NCBI GenBank assembly: GCA_020725555.1
Contig: DYEU01000033.1
Location: forward strand, 1-64,000
DNA: 64,000 nt
Reading direction: 5' to 3'
Origin: Desulfatibacillum sp.
GTDB taxonomy: Bacteria > Desulfobacterota > Desulfobacteria > Desulfobacterales > SpSt-501
The notes under the pieces were generated by a model. It did not search any database. It worked only from the letters and a program-made list of their open reading frames with translations, and was not told the DNA's origin. Position 1 is the stretch's first letter. Each line of letters begins with the position of its first letter. Made by a program: the position numbers and the translations under genes. Below are positions 9,207 to 16,784 of the stretch, in pieces.

Positions 9207-11387
9207 ATGATGGAGATCTCCCGGGAAACGATCGCCGGCCGCACTTTGCGGGCGGCGGTCTATGTCGCGGTCGTGGTGCTGCTCGCCGCCGGCGTCCTCC
9301 TCGGCGTGTGGACGGCGGAAGAGATGAACGCCGTGGTGACCGGGCAGTTCAACGCCCAGCAGATGGCGATCGCGCAGACCGCGCGCAGCCGCATCGAGCG
9401 CGAGATCGCGGCCATCCGGAGCGAGCTCGACCTGCTCGCCCGCACTCTCCCCCCCGCCGTTTCCGGCCCGGCCGGGATCGAGGCGCGCCTGGCGCTCGTG
9501 ATGGAGCGGCTCGCGCCGCTGGGTCTGCGGCGAATCGAACTGACGGCCCAAGCGAGCGGCGAGGGGATCGGGGTCACCCTATCCGGCGCCGAGCGCGTGC
9601 GGCTACCGCAGGAGGAGGCCCCGCCGGCCCCGTCGCCCGGGGGGCAGGCCCTGTGGACCTCGCCGGTGCGCTTCGGCCCCGAGGGGCGGTTCCTGCGTTT
9701 TGCCGCCTTTCCGCCCGGCCGGGAGCATCTGCGGCTCGAATTCCAGGTGGATGTCGGCGCCCTTCTCGCCTCGATCCTCGGCCCCATCCGCTCGGGCAAA
9801 AGCGGCTACGCCTGGGTCATCGACGCCGAGGGCCGCTTCGTTTTCCACCCCAACCCCGATTTTTCGGGCCGCGACGCCTTCTCGGTGCGCGACGAGAAAT
9901 TCCCCGCTCTTGCCCACGAGCGCATCCATTTCATCCAGAAGGAAAAGATGCTCCGGGGGGAAGAGGGCACCGGGGAGTACGAGTCGGGGTGGCACCACGG
10001 CTACGTCGGTCCCACGAAAAAGCTGATCGCCTACTGCCCGGTCACGCTCTCCGCGACGCCCCCGCGCTTCTGGTCGGTCGCCGTCGTCGCCCCCCAGGCG
10101 GAGGTGGAGGAGGCCCTGCGCCGCGGCTCGATCCGCCTCCTCCTGCTCCAAGGGCTCGTCGTCCTCGCCGTGATCCTCGGCGCCGCGGCGATCCTGTGGA
10201 TGGAGAGCCGCTGGTCGCACATCCTCGAGGCGCGCGTCATCGCCAAGACGGATGCGCTCGCCAAGTCCGAGGAGAAATACCGCTCGCTCGTCGAGAGCGC
10301 CGAGGATTTCATCTTCGCCGTGGACCGCGAGGGGGTCTTCCAGTCGCTCAACACCTTCACCGCGAAGTTCTTCGGCGGCAGCCCCGGCGAATTCGTCGGC
10401 AAACCCCTTTCCGCCGTGCTGCCCGAGCCGCTGGCCGCGCACCTCGCCGCGCGCGTCGCCGACGTGAACCGCAGCGGGAAAAGCCTGCGCGAGGAATTCG
10501 AGTTCCCCATGGAGGACCGCTCCTGCTGGATCAGCGCCCATTTTCTGCCGGTGCGCTCCGGTGGGGCCGAGGGGGGATCGATCCTGTGCATCGCGCGCGA
10601 CATCACGGAAACCAAGGAACTCCAGCGCCGGCTCGTGAACACCGAGAAACTGGCCAGCCTGGGGACCCTCGCCGCCGGGGTGGCCCACGAGATCAACAAC
10701 CCGCTGGGCGTGATCCTCGGCTTCTGCGAGCTTTTGCTGCGCAAGGCGCCCCCCGGCTCCCAGCTCGAGGAGGATCTGAAAACCATCGAGCGCCAGGGGC
10801 TGATCTGCAAGGAGACCGTCGAGAACCTCCTTTCCTTCGCCCGCGCCGAAAAGGAGCCCGGCGACTCCGCCGACCTGAACGCGGGCATCGAGAGCATCGC
10901 CAAGATCGTCCGGCCCCTGCTCCAAAAGAAAGGGGTGGACCTCGTGCTCGACCTCGAGCCCGGGCTGCCGCCGGCCCGCGGCGACGCCCGCCAGCTCCAG
11001 CAGGTTTTTCTCAACCTGATCAACAACGCGATCGCCGCCATGCCCGACGGCGGCACACTCACCCTGCGCTCCTGGCACGAGCGGGCGGCCCGCCGCGTGG
11101 CCGCCCAGGTCCAGGACACGGGCGTGGGGATCCCGCCGGAGCACCTCGACCGGATCTTCGAGCCGTTCTTCACGACCAAGCCGGAAGGCCAGGGAACGGG
11201 GCTGGGGCTGTTCGTGAGCTACGGCATCGTGACGGGCTACGGCGGCACCCTCGAATGCACGAGCACGCCGGCCGGCGCCCTCGGCAAGCGGCCGGGGAGT
11301 GCCTTCACGCTGCGGCTGCCCGAGGCGGAGCCGGAGGAGGCCGGGACACCGCACCCGCTGGGGCCGGAGGAGAACCATGCCCGGTAG
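9207..11387 (+). CDS. Membrane-bound PAS sensor histidine kinase
   Basis: A 726-residue kinase. N-terminal TM helix about residues 12-33, a large periplasmic Cache-like sensor to about 305 ([21 protein letters not shown]), a second TM about 308-330 ([20 protein letters not shown]), a PAS domain about 350-475 ([20 protein letters not shown]), and HisKA with phospho-acceptor His in [19 protein letters not shown] near 497. HATPase follows with N box [15 protein letters not shown]1 DTGVGIP and G2 GTGLGLF. Two adjacent ATGs (9207, 9210) are possible starts. Its last bases overlap the start of the downstream NtrC-type regulator, so the pair is surely cognate. The Cache domain suggests a small carboxylate or similar periplasmic ligand; the actual signal is unknown. 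Confidence 0.93.
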   Translation: MMEISRETIAGRTLRAAVYVAVVVLLAAGVLLGVWTAEEMNAVVTGQFNAQQMAIAQTARSRIEREIAAIRSELDLLARTLPPAVSGPAGIEARLALVMERLAPLGLRRIELTAQASGEGIGVTLSGAERVRLPQEEAPPAPSPGGQALWTSPVRFGPEGRFLRFAAFPPGREHLRLEFQVDVGALLASILGPIRSGKSGYAWVIDAEGRFVFHPNPDFSGRDAFSVRDEKFPALAHERIHFIQKEKMLRGEEGTGEYESGWHHGYVGPTKKLIAYCPVTLSATPPRFWSVAVVAPQAEVEEALRRGSIRLLLLQGLVVLAVILGAAAILWMESRWSHILEARVIAKTDALAKSEEKYRSLVESAEDFIFAVDREGVFQSLNTFTAKFFGGSPGEFVGKPLSAVLPEPLAAHLAARVADVNRSGKSLREEFEFPMEDRSCWISAHFLPVRSGGAEGGSILCIARDITETKELQRRLVNTEKLASLGTLAAGVAHEINNPLGVILGFCELLLRKAPPGSQLEEDLKTIERQGLICKETVENLLSFARAEKEPGDSADLNAGIESIAKIVRPLLQKKGVDLVLDLEPGLPPARGDARQLQQVFLNLINNAIAAMPDGGTLTLRSWHERAARRVAAQVQDTGVGIPPEHLDRIFEPFFTTKPEGQGTGLGLFVSYGIVTGYGGTLECTSTPAGALGKRPGSAFTLRLPEAEPEEAGTPHPLGPEENHAR

Positions 11388-12774
11388 ATTGCTCATCGTC
11401 GACGACGAAAAGGACATGCTCGCCCTGCTGCGGCGCATGATCGCCGAGGAACGCGACTTCGAGATCGAGGTCGAAAACGACCCGCGCCGGGCGCTCGCGC
11501 GTTTCCGCGAAAAGCCCGCCGACCTCGTGCTCACCGACCTCAAGATGCCCGGCATGGACGGAATCGCGCTGCTCGAGGCCGTCAAGTCCCTGCGGCCGGA
11601 CACGGCGGTGATCGTGCTCACCGCCTACGCCACCATCGAGACCGCCGTCGAGGCGACCCGCAAGGGCGCCTTCGATTACATCACCAAGCCCTTCCGGCGG
11701 GACCGCCTCCTGCTCACCGTGGACAAGGCCATGCACTGGCAGCAGATGGTCCGCGAAAACCTCGAGCTGCGCAAGGCGCTCGAAGTGAAGGAAGGGTTCG
11801 CCTCGCTGGTCGGCGCCTCGCCCGTCATGCGCCGCATCTTCGAGCGCATCCGCCAGGTCGCGCCCACGATGGGCACGGTGCTGATCACCGGCCCGAGCGG
11901 CACCGGAAAAGAGCTCGTCGCCCGCGCGCTTCACCGGCACAGCCTGCGCAGCGCAAAACCCATGATCACCGTCAACTGCACGGCCATTCCCTCCGAGGTG
12001 CTGGAAAGCGAGCTCTTCGGCCACGTCAAGGGAGCCTTCACCGGCGCCTGGAAGGAGAAAAGGGGCCTGGTGGAAGAGGCCCACGAGGGGACCCTCTTTC
12101 TGGACGAGATCGGGGATCTCTCGCCGCACCTGCAGACCAAGCTCCTGCGCCTGCTGCAGGAGGGCGAGTACAAGCCGGTCGGCAGCAACGTCACCCGCAA
12201 GGCGGACCTGCGCTTCATCGCCGCCACCAACCACGACCTCAAGGCCGCCATCCGCGAGAAGCGCTTCCGCGAGGACCTCTTCTACCGGTTGAACGTGATC
12301 CACTTCGAGCTTCCGCCGCTGCGGGAGCGCAAGGAAGACATCGAGCTTCTCAGCCGCCATTTTCTCGCCAAGTACGCGGCCGTGAACCGCAAACCCGTCT
12401 CCGACATCACCCCGGAGGCCCTGGCCGTGCTTCAGGCCTACGACTTCCCGGGCAACGTGCGCGAGCTCGAGAACCTCATCGAGCGCGGGGTGATCTTCAG
12501 CCGCGGCCCCCGGCTCACCGTGGCCGACCTGCAGATGGAAGGATCGGCGACGTCCCCCGCGGAGGCCGACGCGGCGGAACCCGCCGGCCTCCCCTTCCGG
12601 GAAGCCAAGGAACGGGCCATCCGGCACTTCCACCGCCGCTACATCCGCCGGCTGCTCGAGGAGCAGGGCGGCAACATCAGCCGGGCCGCCGAAGCCGCGG
12701 GGATCCAGCGGCAATACCTGCACCGCCTGATCAAAGAGGCGGGGATCGAGCCCACCGAGTTCAAGACCCGCTGA
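11377..12774 (+). CDS. Sigma-54-dependent response regulator (NtrC family), partner of the PAS kinase
   Basis: A 465-residue enhancer-binding protein. Receiver domain (VDDEKDML; phospho-Asp in VLTDLKMPGMDG near residue 53; ITKPF Lys), AAA+ domain with Walker A GPSGTGKE, the GAFTGA loop in KGAFTGAWKEKRG and Walker B TLFLDEIGD, and a Fis-type HTH at the C terminus (GGNISRAAEAAGIQRQYLHRLI). ATG 11377 overlaps the kinase stop by 11 bp, with GCCGGAGGAGAACC before it. It is the best candidate activator for the sigma-54 promoters with TGTC-N11-GACA dyads at 8.0-8.2, 13.4-13.7 and 20.4-20.9 kb, because it lies in their midst and has a cognate kinase. That assignment is inference. Confidence 0.94.
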   Translation: MPGRLLIVDDEKDMLALLRRMIAEERDFEIEVENDPRRALARFREKPADLVLTDLKMPGMDGIALLEAVKSLRPDTAVIVLTAYATIETAVEATRKGAFDYITKPFRRDRLLLTVDKAMHWQQMVRENLELRKALEVKEGFASLVGASPVMRRIFERIRQVAPTMGTVLITGPSGTGKELVARALHRHSLRSAKPMITVNCTAIPSEVLESELFGHVKGAFTGAWKEKRGLVEEAHEGTLFLDEIGDLSPHLQTKLLRLLQEGEYKPVGSNVTRKADLRFIAATNHDLKAAIREKRFREDLFYRLNVIHFELPPLRERKEDIELLSRHFLAKYAAVNRKPVSDITPEALAVLQAYDFPGNVRELENLIERGVIFSRGPRLTVADLQMEGSATSPAEADAAEPAGLPFREAKERAIRHFHRRYIRRLLEEQGGNISRAAEAAGIQRQYLHRLIKEAGIEPTEFKTR

Positions 12775-12831
12775 ACCGGCCCTTCGCGGGGCGGCCCGCG
12801 CGCCCTGCCGGACCCGAAGGAGGCCAGGTTC

Positions 12832-13062
12832 CTATCCGGGGTTCCCCGGGGCCGGCATCTCCAGGCCGAGTTCCTTGAAGGCCTCCTCGAGCCTAACCAT
12901 GCCGATCGGGCGCCGGTTGCGGATCACGGCGATGCGATCGAGGTTGTGGCCGATCATCAGCTCGACGGCGCGGACGATCTTCTCGCCGGAGGCGACGCTC
13001 GGCGTCAGCGGGAGATCCTCAGGACAGGGCAGCATGATGGAGTCGACCGTGCGGGATTTCAT
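12832..13062 (-). CDS. Small single-CBS-domain protein
   Basis: A 76-residue protein with the pattern of one CBS motif (LTPSVASGEKIVRAVELMIGHNLDRIAVIRNRRPIGMVRLEEAFKEL), about half a normal Bateman module, so it would have to dimerise to bind nucleotide. No extra domain. It is convergent with the NtrC-type gene (57-bp gap). It is placed behind a minus-strand sigma-54 promoter at 13368-13354, which leaves a leader of about 280 nt. The dyad at 13519 is shared with the divergent TSUP operon. It could be a truncated relic, but intact codon usage and a dedicated promoter argue for a functional gene. Confidence 0.7.
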   Translation of the reverse strand: MKSRTVDSIMLPCPEDLPLTPSVASGEKIVRAVELMIGHNLDRIAVIRNRRPIGMVRLEEAFKELGLEMPAPGNPG

Positions 13063-13353
13063 CCGCGCGTTTCCTCAGGTCCGGACGGCTTGCGTTTCCC
13101 GGGAGCCGAGACCACGGGGCGCCAGGCGCCGACGCCGCCCGCCGGCGCGCGTCGATCCGCCCGCCGGATGGATCCCCTCGCGCCGCCGCATGCTCGATGC
13201 GGCCCTGCGGCCCCTTTTTCACGCCCCCGCCTGGATGCAGACGCAAGCGGCCGGATGCAACCGCTTCGAGACATGAAGGGCGGCGGAGACGATCCCTTAC
13301 CGAGACCCCTGCCCCGCTTCCGGGCCGCGCACCGGTGTCTTCTCAGGCGATTA

Positions 13354-13368
13354 GCAAATGAGGTGCCA
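13354..13368 (-). promoter_or_regulatory. Minus-strand sigma-54 promoter (towards the small CBS gene)
   Basis: On the minus strand TGGCAC-CTCAT-TTGC, a full consensus -24/-12 element. It is 151 bp from the dyad at 13519-13539. The 13063-13340 stretch it would transcribe holds no convincing gene and would be a long 5' leader. Confidence 0.7.
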
Positions 13369-13518
13369 GGCAAGGGCGGCCCCTCCGCCGGGCAGCGGGA
13401 ATCCATGTCCTCCCTTGCCGTTCCAGGGTTTGCGAAAGCCACCCCTTGCTTTAGGGGACCCGCGCCTCGGGCCGGCACGGACGCCTCTGTCACCCGGCAA
13501 GTTCACGGTCTCCCCCCC

Positions 13519-13539
13519 CTGTCACCCATGGCGTGACAG
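13519..13539. promoter_or_regulatory. Perfect dyad CTGTCAC-N7-GTGACAG between divergent sigma-54 promoters
   Basis: Seven-base perfect inverted repeats with a 7-bp centre (itself CCATGGC). A half site CTGTCAC lies at 13487-13493. It is 107 bp upstream of the plus-strand -24 box at 13646 and 151 bp from the minus-strand one, so one activator dimer could serve both promoters. Confidence 0.7.
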
Positions 13540-13645
13540 TCCCGGCCTGACGGCCGAGATACACCCCGCCGCAAGCGTGCTCCCTTTTTTAATTTCCGCC
13601 GATGTTTCGGTCGGTTAGTAGAGTTCGGGCGGCCATCCCGGCCTC

Positions 13646-13660
13646 TGGCATGCATCTTGA
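13646..13660 (+). promoter_or_regulatory. Sigma-54 promoter of the first TSUP operon
   Basis: TGGCAT-GCATC-TTGA, about 280 bp before the first gene at 13944. The leader (about 13672-13943) contains AAAGGAGGTGA at 13764-13774 but no convincing coding sequence; I cannot assign the leader a function. Confidence 0.68.
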
Positions 13661-13943
13661 AAAACCCTCCCGCGACATGATCCGGACGCCGGACCCAGGG
13701 AGGCTTGAGCTTCCCCTTCGCCAGACTCTCTTGAGGAGCCAATCCGTGATCAATCTCTCGGACAAAGGAGGTGAGACCATCCGCCATGGGGCAAGGGTTG
13801 ACTGCGGCGGTGGCCGGACCGCAGCGGCCACGGCCATCGCCGCCCCCGCCGGGGACGATCGGCGACGCAGGGTCACGGTGCCGCCGCGCCCGGCGGGGGC
13901 ATCATCGGGTGCAGCACCTTTTTGACGGGGAGGTGTAGGAATC

Positions 13944-14486
13944 ATGAAGAAAAAGGGAGCGATCAAATTCTTCGTCTGGGCGGCGCTCGCCCTGGCGCTC
14001 GCCGTCTACGTCTTTTACGCACACGAGACCGGGAAGATCGACCAGATGTACTACCACTCCACCAAGACCGACGGCTACGCCGTCAACACCAACGCCTTCT
14101 TCGACGCGACCAAGGAGAAACCGGCGCTGCTGCAGATCGGACCGGCTGACGAGATCAGGGGGCCGATGGCGGTCCCGGTGAAGAAGGGCGAGCGCCTGCC
14201 CAAGGGCGCAAACGGCGTCATCGACAAGAAGGTGGTCGAGGAGGGCAAACGGGCCAAGGTCGAGGGCGACAAGCTCGTGGTGATGGTCCCCTGGCAGATC
14301 AAGGAGAGCAAGGGCTTCAAGTACAAGGACACCTTCATCCACAAGGGGGTCAAGACCGACCCCTGGTCGGGCGTCTGGAACGTCGCCATGACCATCGCGC
14401 TCGGGCTCTGCCTGGGCTTCATGGCCGAGGGGCTCACCGATCTCCTCGGCTGGAAGATCCAAAAGATTGAGCACTTCGGCCATTGA
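13944..14486 (+). CDS. Bitopic membrane protein of the TSUP operon, unknown function
   Basis: A 180-residue protein with an N-terminal TM helix (about 8-26, KFFVWAALALALAVYVFYA), a soluble stretch of about 120 residues rich in Lys and short beta-like segments, and a C-terminal TM helix (about 145-165). Not a family I can name. A short gap of 13 bp separates it from the TSUP transporter gene, so they are co-transcribed and the product may be an accessory subunit of that exporter. ATG 13944 follows GGGGAGGTGTAGGAATC. Confidence 0.75.
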   Translation: MKKKGAIKFFVWAALALALAVYVFYAHETGKIDQMYYHSTKTDGYAVNTNAFFDATKEKPALLQIGPADEIRGPMAVPVKKGERLPKGANGVIDKKVVEEGKRAKVEGDKLVVMVPWQIKESKGFKYKDTFIHKGVKTDPWSGVWNVAMTIALGLCLGFMAEGLTDLLGWKIQKIEHFGH

Positions 14487-14499
14487 TGGGGAGGAAGCC

Positions 14500-15567
14500 A
14501 TGTTCGAATTCACCGTAGCAGGTCACGTCATCCCCCTGTTTCTCCTCGTTCTGACCGGCTTCACCGTCGGCGTCGTCGGCGGCTTCATCGGCGTCGGCGG
14601 CGGCTACATGGTGACCCCCGCCCTGATCGTGTTCGGCTTTCCGGGCTACATGGCCTCGGGAACGGACGCCTGCCACATCGCGGGCAAGGCGGTCATCTCC
14701 TCCATCCGCCACCGGCAACTGGGGAACATCGACTGGACGATCGCGCTCGCCATGGTCGGCGGCACCATGCTGGGCGTCGAGCTGGGCGTCCGGCTGCTCG
14801 TCTACACCAAGAACATCGGCCTCTCCGGCGTGGTTCTGCTCGCCGCCTCGGTCGCCGTCATGCTCGGGCTCTTCATCTACACGCAGATCGAGACCCAGAA
14901 ATCCCACCGCAAGCTCGAGGCGGACCGCAAGGCCGGCAAGGAAATCGGCCGCGAGGTCAAGGTGAGCAAGATCCCCCTCTACTTCCAGCGCATCCCCATC
15001 ATGCCGATCATCAAGGCGCGCAAGGCCCGCCTGGTCATCTCCATGTGGGTGATCGTGATCGTGGGCGTCTCGACAGGCATTCTGGCCGGGTTTCTCGGCG
15101 TGGGCGGCGGCTTCATCCGCGTGCCGGCCCTGGTCTATGTCGTGGGCACGACCAGCCATCTTGCGGTCGGAACCGACCTCGTCGAGATCGTGGTCTCCGG
15201 CGGCTACGGCGCCCTGCGCCAGTCCATGGAAGGCAACGTGGACTTCATGGCCGTCTTCTTCATGATCATCGGCGCCATGATCGGGGCCCAGTTCGGCAGC
15301 ATCGCGACCTCGTTCGTGCGCGGCCCGGCGATCCGCTACATCCTGAGCTACTCCCTGATCCTCGCCACCGTGGGCGCAATGATGCGGCTCGTGTATGTCC
15401 TGACCGGGGGCGCGCAGGAGTGGCTCGCCTTCGTCGCCGTGGTCTTCACCCTGGGCGAGATGGTCTTCCTTTGCCTCTTCATCTGCAGCCTGGTCTGGTT
15501 CGCCGTGCGCCATAAACACGGCAAGGCGGTTCCGGAGTGGGTGCCGCCCCTCGTGGTGACGACCTAA
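14500..15567 (+). CDS. TSUP (TauE/SafE) family anion exporter, copy A
   Basis: A 355-residue polytopic inner-membrane protein of the toluene-sulfonate uptake permease (TSUP) family. Family members move sulfite, sulfonates, sulfoacetate or similar anions. The two characteristic glycine-rich half-repeats are present: GFIGVGGGYMVTPALIVFGFPGYMASGTDACHI near residues 28-65 and GFLGVGGGFIRVPALVYVVGTTSHLAVGTDLVEI near 195-230. A charged cytoplasmic loop (about 130-170) separates them. ATG 14500 has GGGGAGGAAGCC. Second gene of the sigma-54-driven operon that also encodes small membrane proteins and a PEP-synthase-like protein. The substrate cannot be read from sequence. Confidence 0.9.
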   Translation: MFEFTVAGHVIPLFLLVLTGFTVGVVGGFIGVGGGYMVTPALIVFGFPGYMASGTDACHIAGKAVISSIRHRQLGNIDWTIALAMVGGTMLGVELGVRLLVYTKNIGLSGVVLLAASVAVMLGLFIYTQIETQKSHRKLEADRKAGKEIGREVKVSKIPLYFQRIPIMPIIKARKARLVISMWVIVIVGVSTGILAGFLGVGGGFIRVPALVYVVGTTSHLAVGTDLVEIVVSGGYGALRQSMEGNVDFMAVFFMIIGAMIGAQFGSIATSFVRGPAIRYILSYSLILATVGAMMRLVYVLTGGAQEWLAFVAVVFTLGEMVFLCLFICSLVWFAVRHKHGKAVPEWVPPLVVTT

Positions 15568-15633
15568 CGGGCGGGGCACGCCCCCCCGCGCGGGGGGATA
15601 GGTTCAACGATGTGACCGATGGAGGCTTGTGCC

Positions 15634-15744
15634 ATGAGATGGTTCATCCACAACATGTTCGGCTACTGGATTTTCCTTCTGGTCATCTCCTGCGGCCTGT
15701 CGGCGCTGACCTACATCTACTTTCTCCAGGATCTCATGAAGTGA
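15634..15744 (+). CDS. 36-residue single-pass membrane protein
   Basis: Short open frame starting MRWFIHNMFGYWIFLLVISC and ending YFLQDLMK: one TM helix of about 20 residues and charged ends. It has GGAGGCTTGTGCC before ATG 15634. The following small gene starts 9 bp after its stop, and both lie between the TSUP gene and a conserved downstream gene. It resembles the tiny accessory subunits often found beside transporters. The gap before it (15568-15633) contains a GC hairpin CCCCCC-GCGC-GGGGGG at 15583-15598. Confidence 0.6.
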   Translation: MRWFIHNMFGYWIFLLVISCGLSALTYIYFLQDLMK

Positions 15745-15753
15745 GGGGGAGCG

Positions 15754-15948
15754 ATGCAAATACTCATCAACCTCGTCTTCTACGCGTTTCTGGCGTGGCT
15801 GATGTACGACGCCACGGTCGTCGAGCACGACCCCTGGTTTGCGTTCGTGGTGGGCTTCGTGATACTGGTCGCCGTCGTCTGCCAGATGATGCCGAGCCTG
15901 CATGCAAGCCACGTTTCGCCCGGAGAATACCCCTACGAGCATGACTGA
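15754..15948 (+). CDS. 64-residue small membrane protein
   Basis: Starts MQILINLVFYAFLAWLMYDA and has two hydrophobic segments (about 4-18 and 28-46), then a polar tail (HVSPGEYPYEHD). The start follows GTGAGGGGGAGCG and the stop overlaps the start of the next gene (ATGACTGA), a sign of translational coupling. It may form a complex with the 36-residue protein and the TSUP exporter. Confidence 0.65.
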   Translation: MQILINLVFYAFLAWLMYDATVVEHDPWFAFVVGFVILVAVVCQMMPSLHASHVSPGEYPYEHD

Positions 15949-16597
15949 GCTCGACTCGGGATCCGTCCGCAGAAAGCTGGAAGAGCTCTATGCGCGGCAC
16001 GCCGCGAAGGACCTGCCCGAGAGGCCCTTCCGGCGTGCCCTGACCGAGTATTCCTACCGGCTCTACCGGGCGGTCGCCCGGGAAGCGCTCAAGCCGGGCG
16101 AGACCCTGCTCCACGAGCACCACATCATGCAGTCCCACATGTGGTGGAGCCAGTCGTTCCTCAAGGACCCGAATCAGGAGTTGATCAGCCTGTTCCTCAC
16201 CGACCGGCGCCTGCTGCGCATCCGGTCGCTGATGGTGCCCGGGCGGCCGATCTCCTGCGACGCGGCCGACGAGACCACGGTCGATTCGCTCTACCTCGAC
16301 CGCATGCGCGGGCTGCGCGTCCACCGGCAGATCCGCACCGGGGAAGTCCTCGTCGGCGCGGTCATGGCCGGCGGGGCCTTCGTTTTCCAGACGTGGCTCG
16401 AGATCACCGGGCCGGTCCTGATGGGGCTGGGTGCCTTGGGGGCGCTCCACGGCCTGCTTTGGCCCATGCGCTGGGTGGAGGTCGAGGCGAGCACCGCGCC
16501 CCCGCCCCAGGGGCCGATGCGCATTTACGCCTCGCGCCGCAAGAGCGGCCGCACGCTCGTCCGCCTGCTGCGTGAGCGAATCCGCCCGGCGACCTGA
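15941..16597 (+). CDS. Unknown protein with one central hydrophobic hairpin (218 aa)
   Basis: I do not recognise the family. The N-terminal 130 residues are soluble with a LTDRRLLRIRSLMVPG segment that recalls PH-like membrane-associated proteins. Residues about 140-175 (GAVMAGGAFVFQTWLEITGPVLMGLGALGALHGLLWPM) form two hydrophobic stretches, and the C terminus is basic. The ATG at 15941 overlaps the preceding small gene by 8 bp. It is probably a peripheral or integral component of the TSUP-associated operon. Confidence 0.65.
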   Translation: MTELDSGSVRRKLEELYARHAAKDLPERPFRRALTEYSYRLYRAVAREALKPGETLLHEHHIMQSHMWWSQSFLKDPNQELISLFLTDRRLLRIRSLMVPGRPISCDAADETTVDSLYLDRMRGLRVHRQIRTGEVLVGAVMAGGAFVFQTWLEITGPVLMGLGALGALHGLLWPMRWVEVEASTAPPPQGPMRIYASRRKSGRTLVRLLRERIRPAT

Positions 16598-16784
16598 CAG
16601 GCGGTGGGAACCAGGGATCCGCCCGTCACCCGGAGCGCGTGGCGATCGCGACAACGCAGCCCGGCCGGCGATCGGCGGGCGTCTCGAGGAGATGCGCGTC
16701 AGGATCCCGGATGGGAACGCCGTTTGTCCACCCCCTGCTGCCCCCGGCCACCCGCGAAGGGCCGCTCCGGCAGGCGCGCTGCGC

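Noticed and set aside
13063-13493. Open frames in the 5' leader of the small CBS gene
   Set aside because: No ribosome sites, no motifs and conflicting frames on both strands; better explained as untranslated leader and promoter DNA.
13786-13938. 50-codon frame in the TSUP operon leader after AAAGGAGGTGA
   Set aside because: The ribosome-site-like sequence is 14 bases from the ATG, too far, and the peptide is Pro/Arg-rich with no plausible fold.
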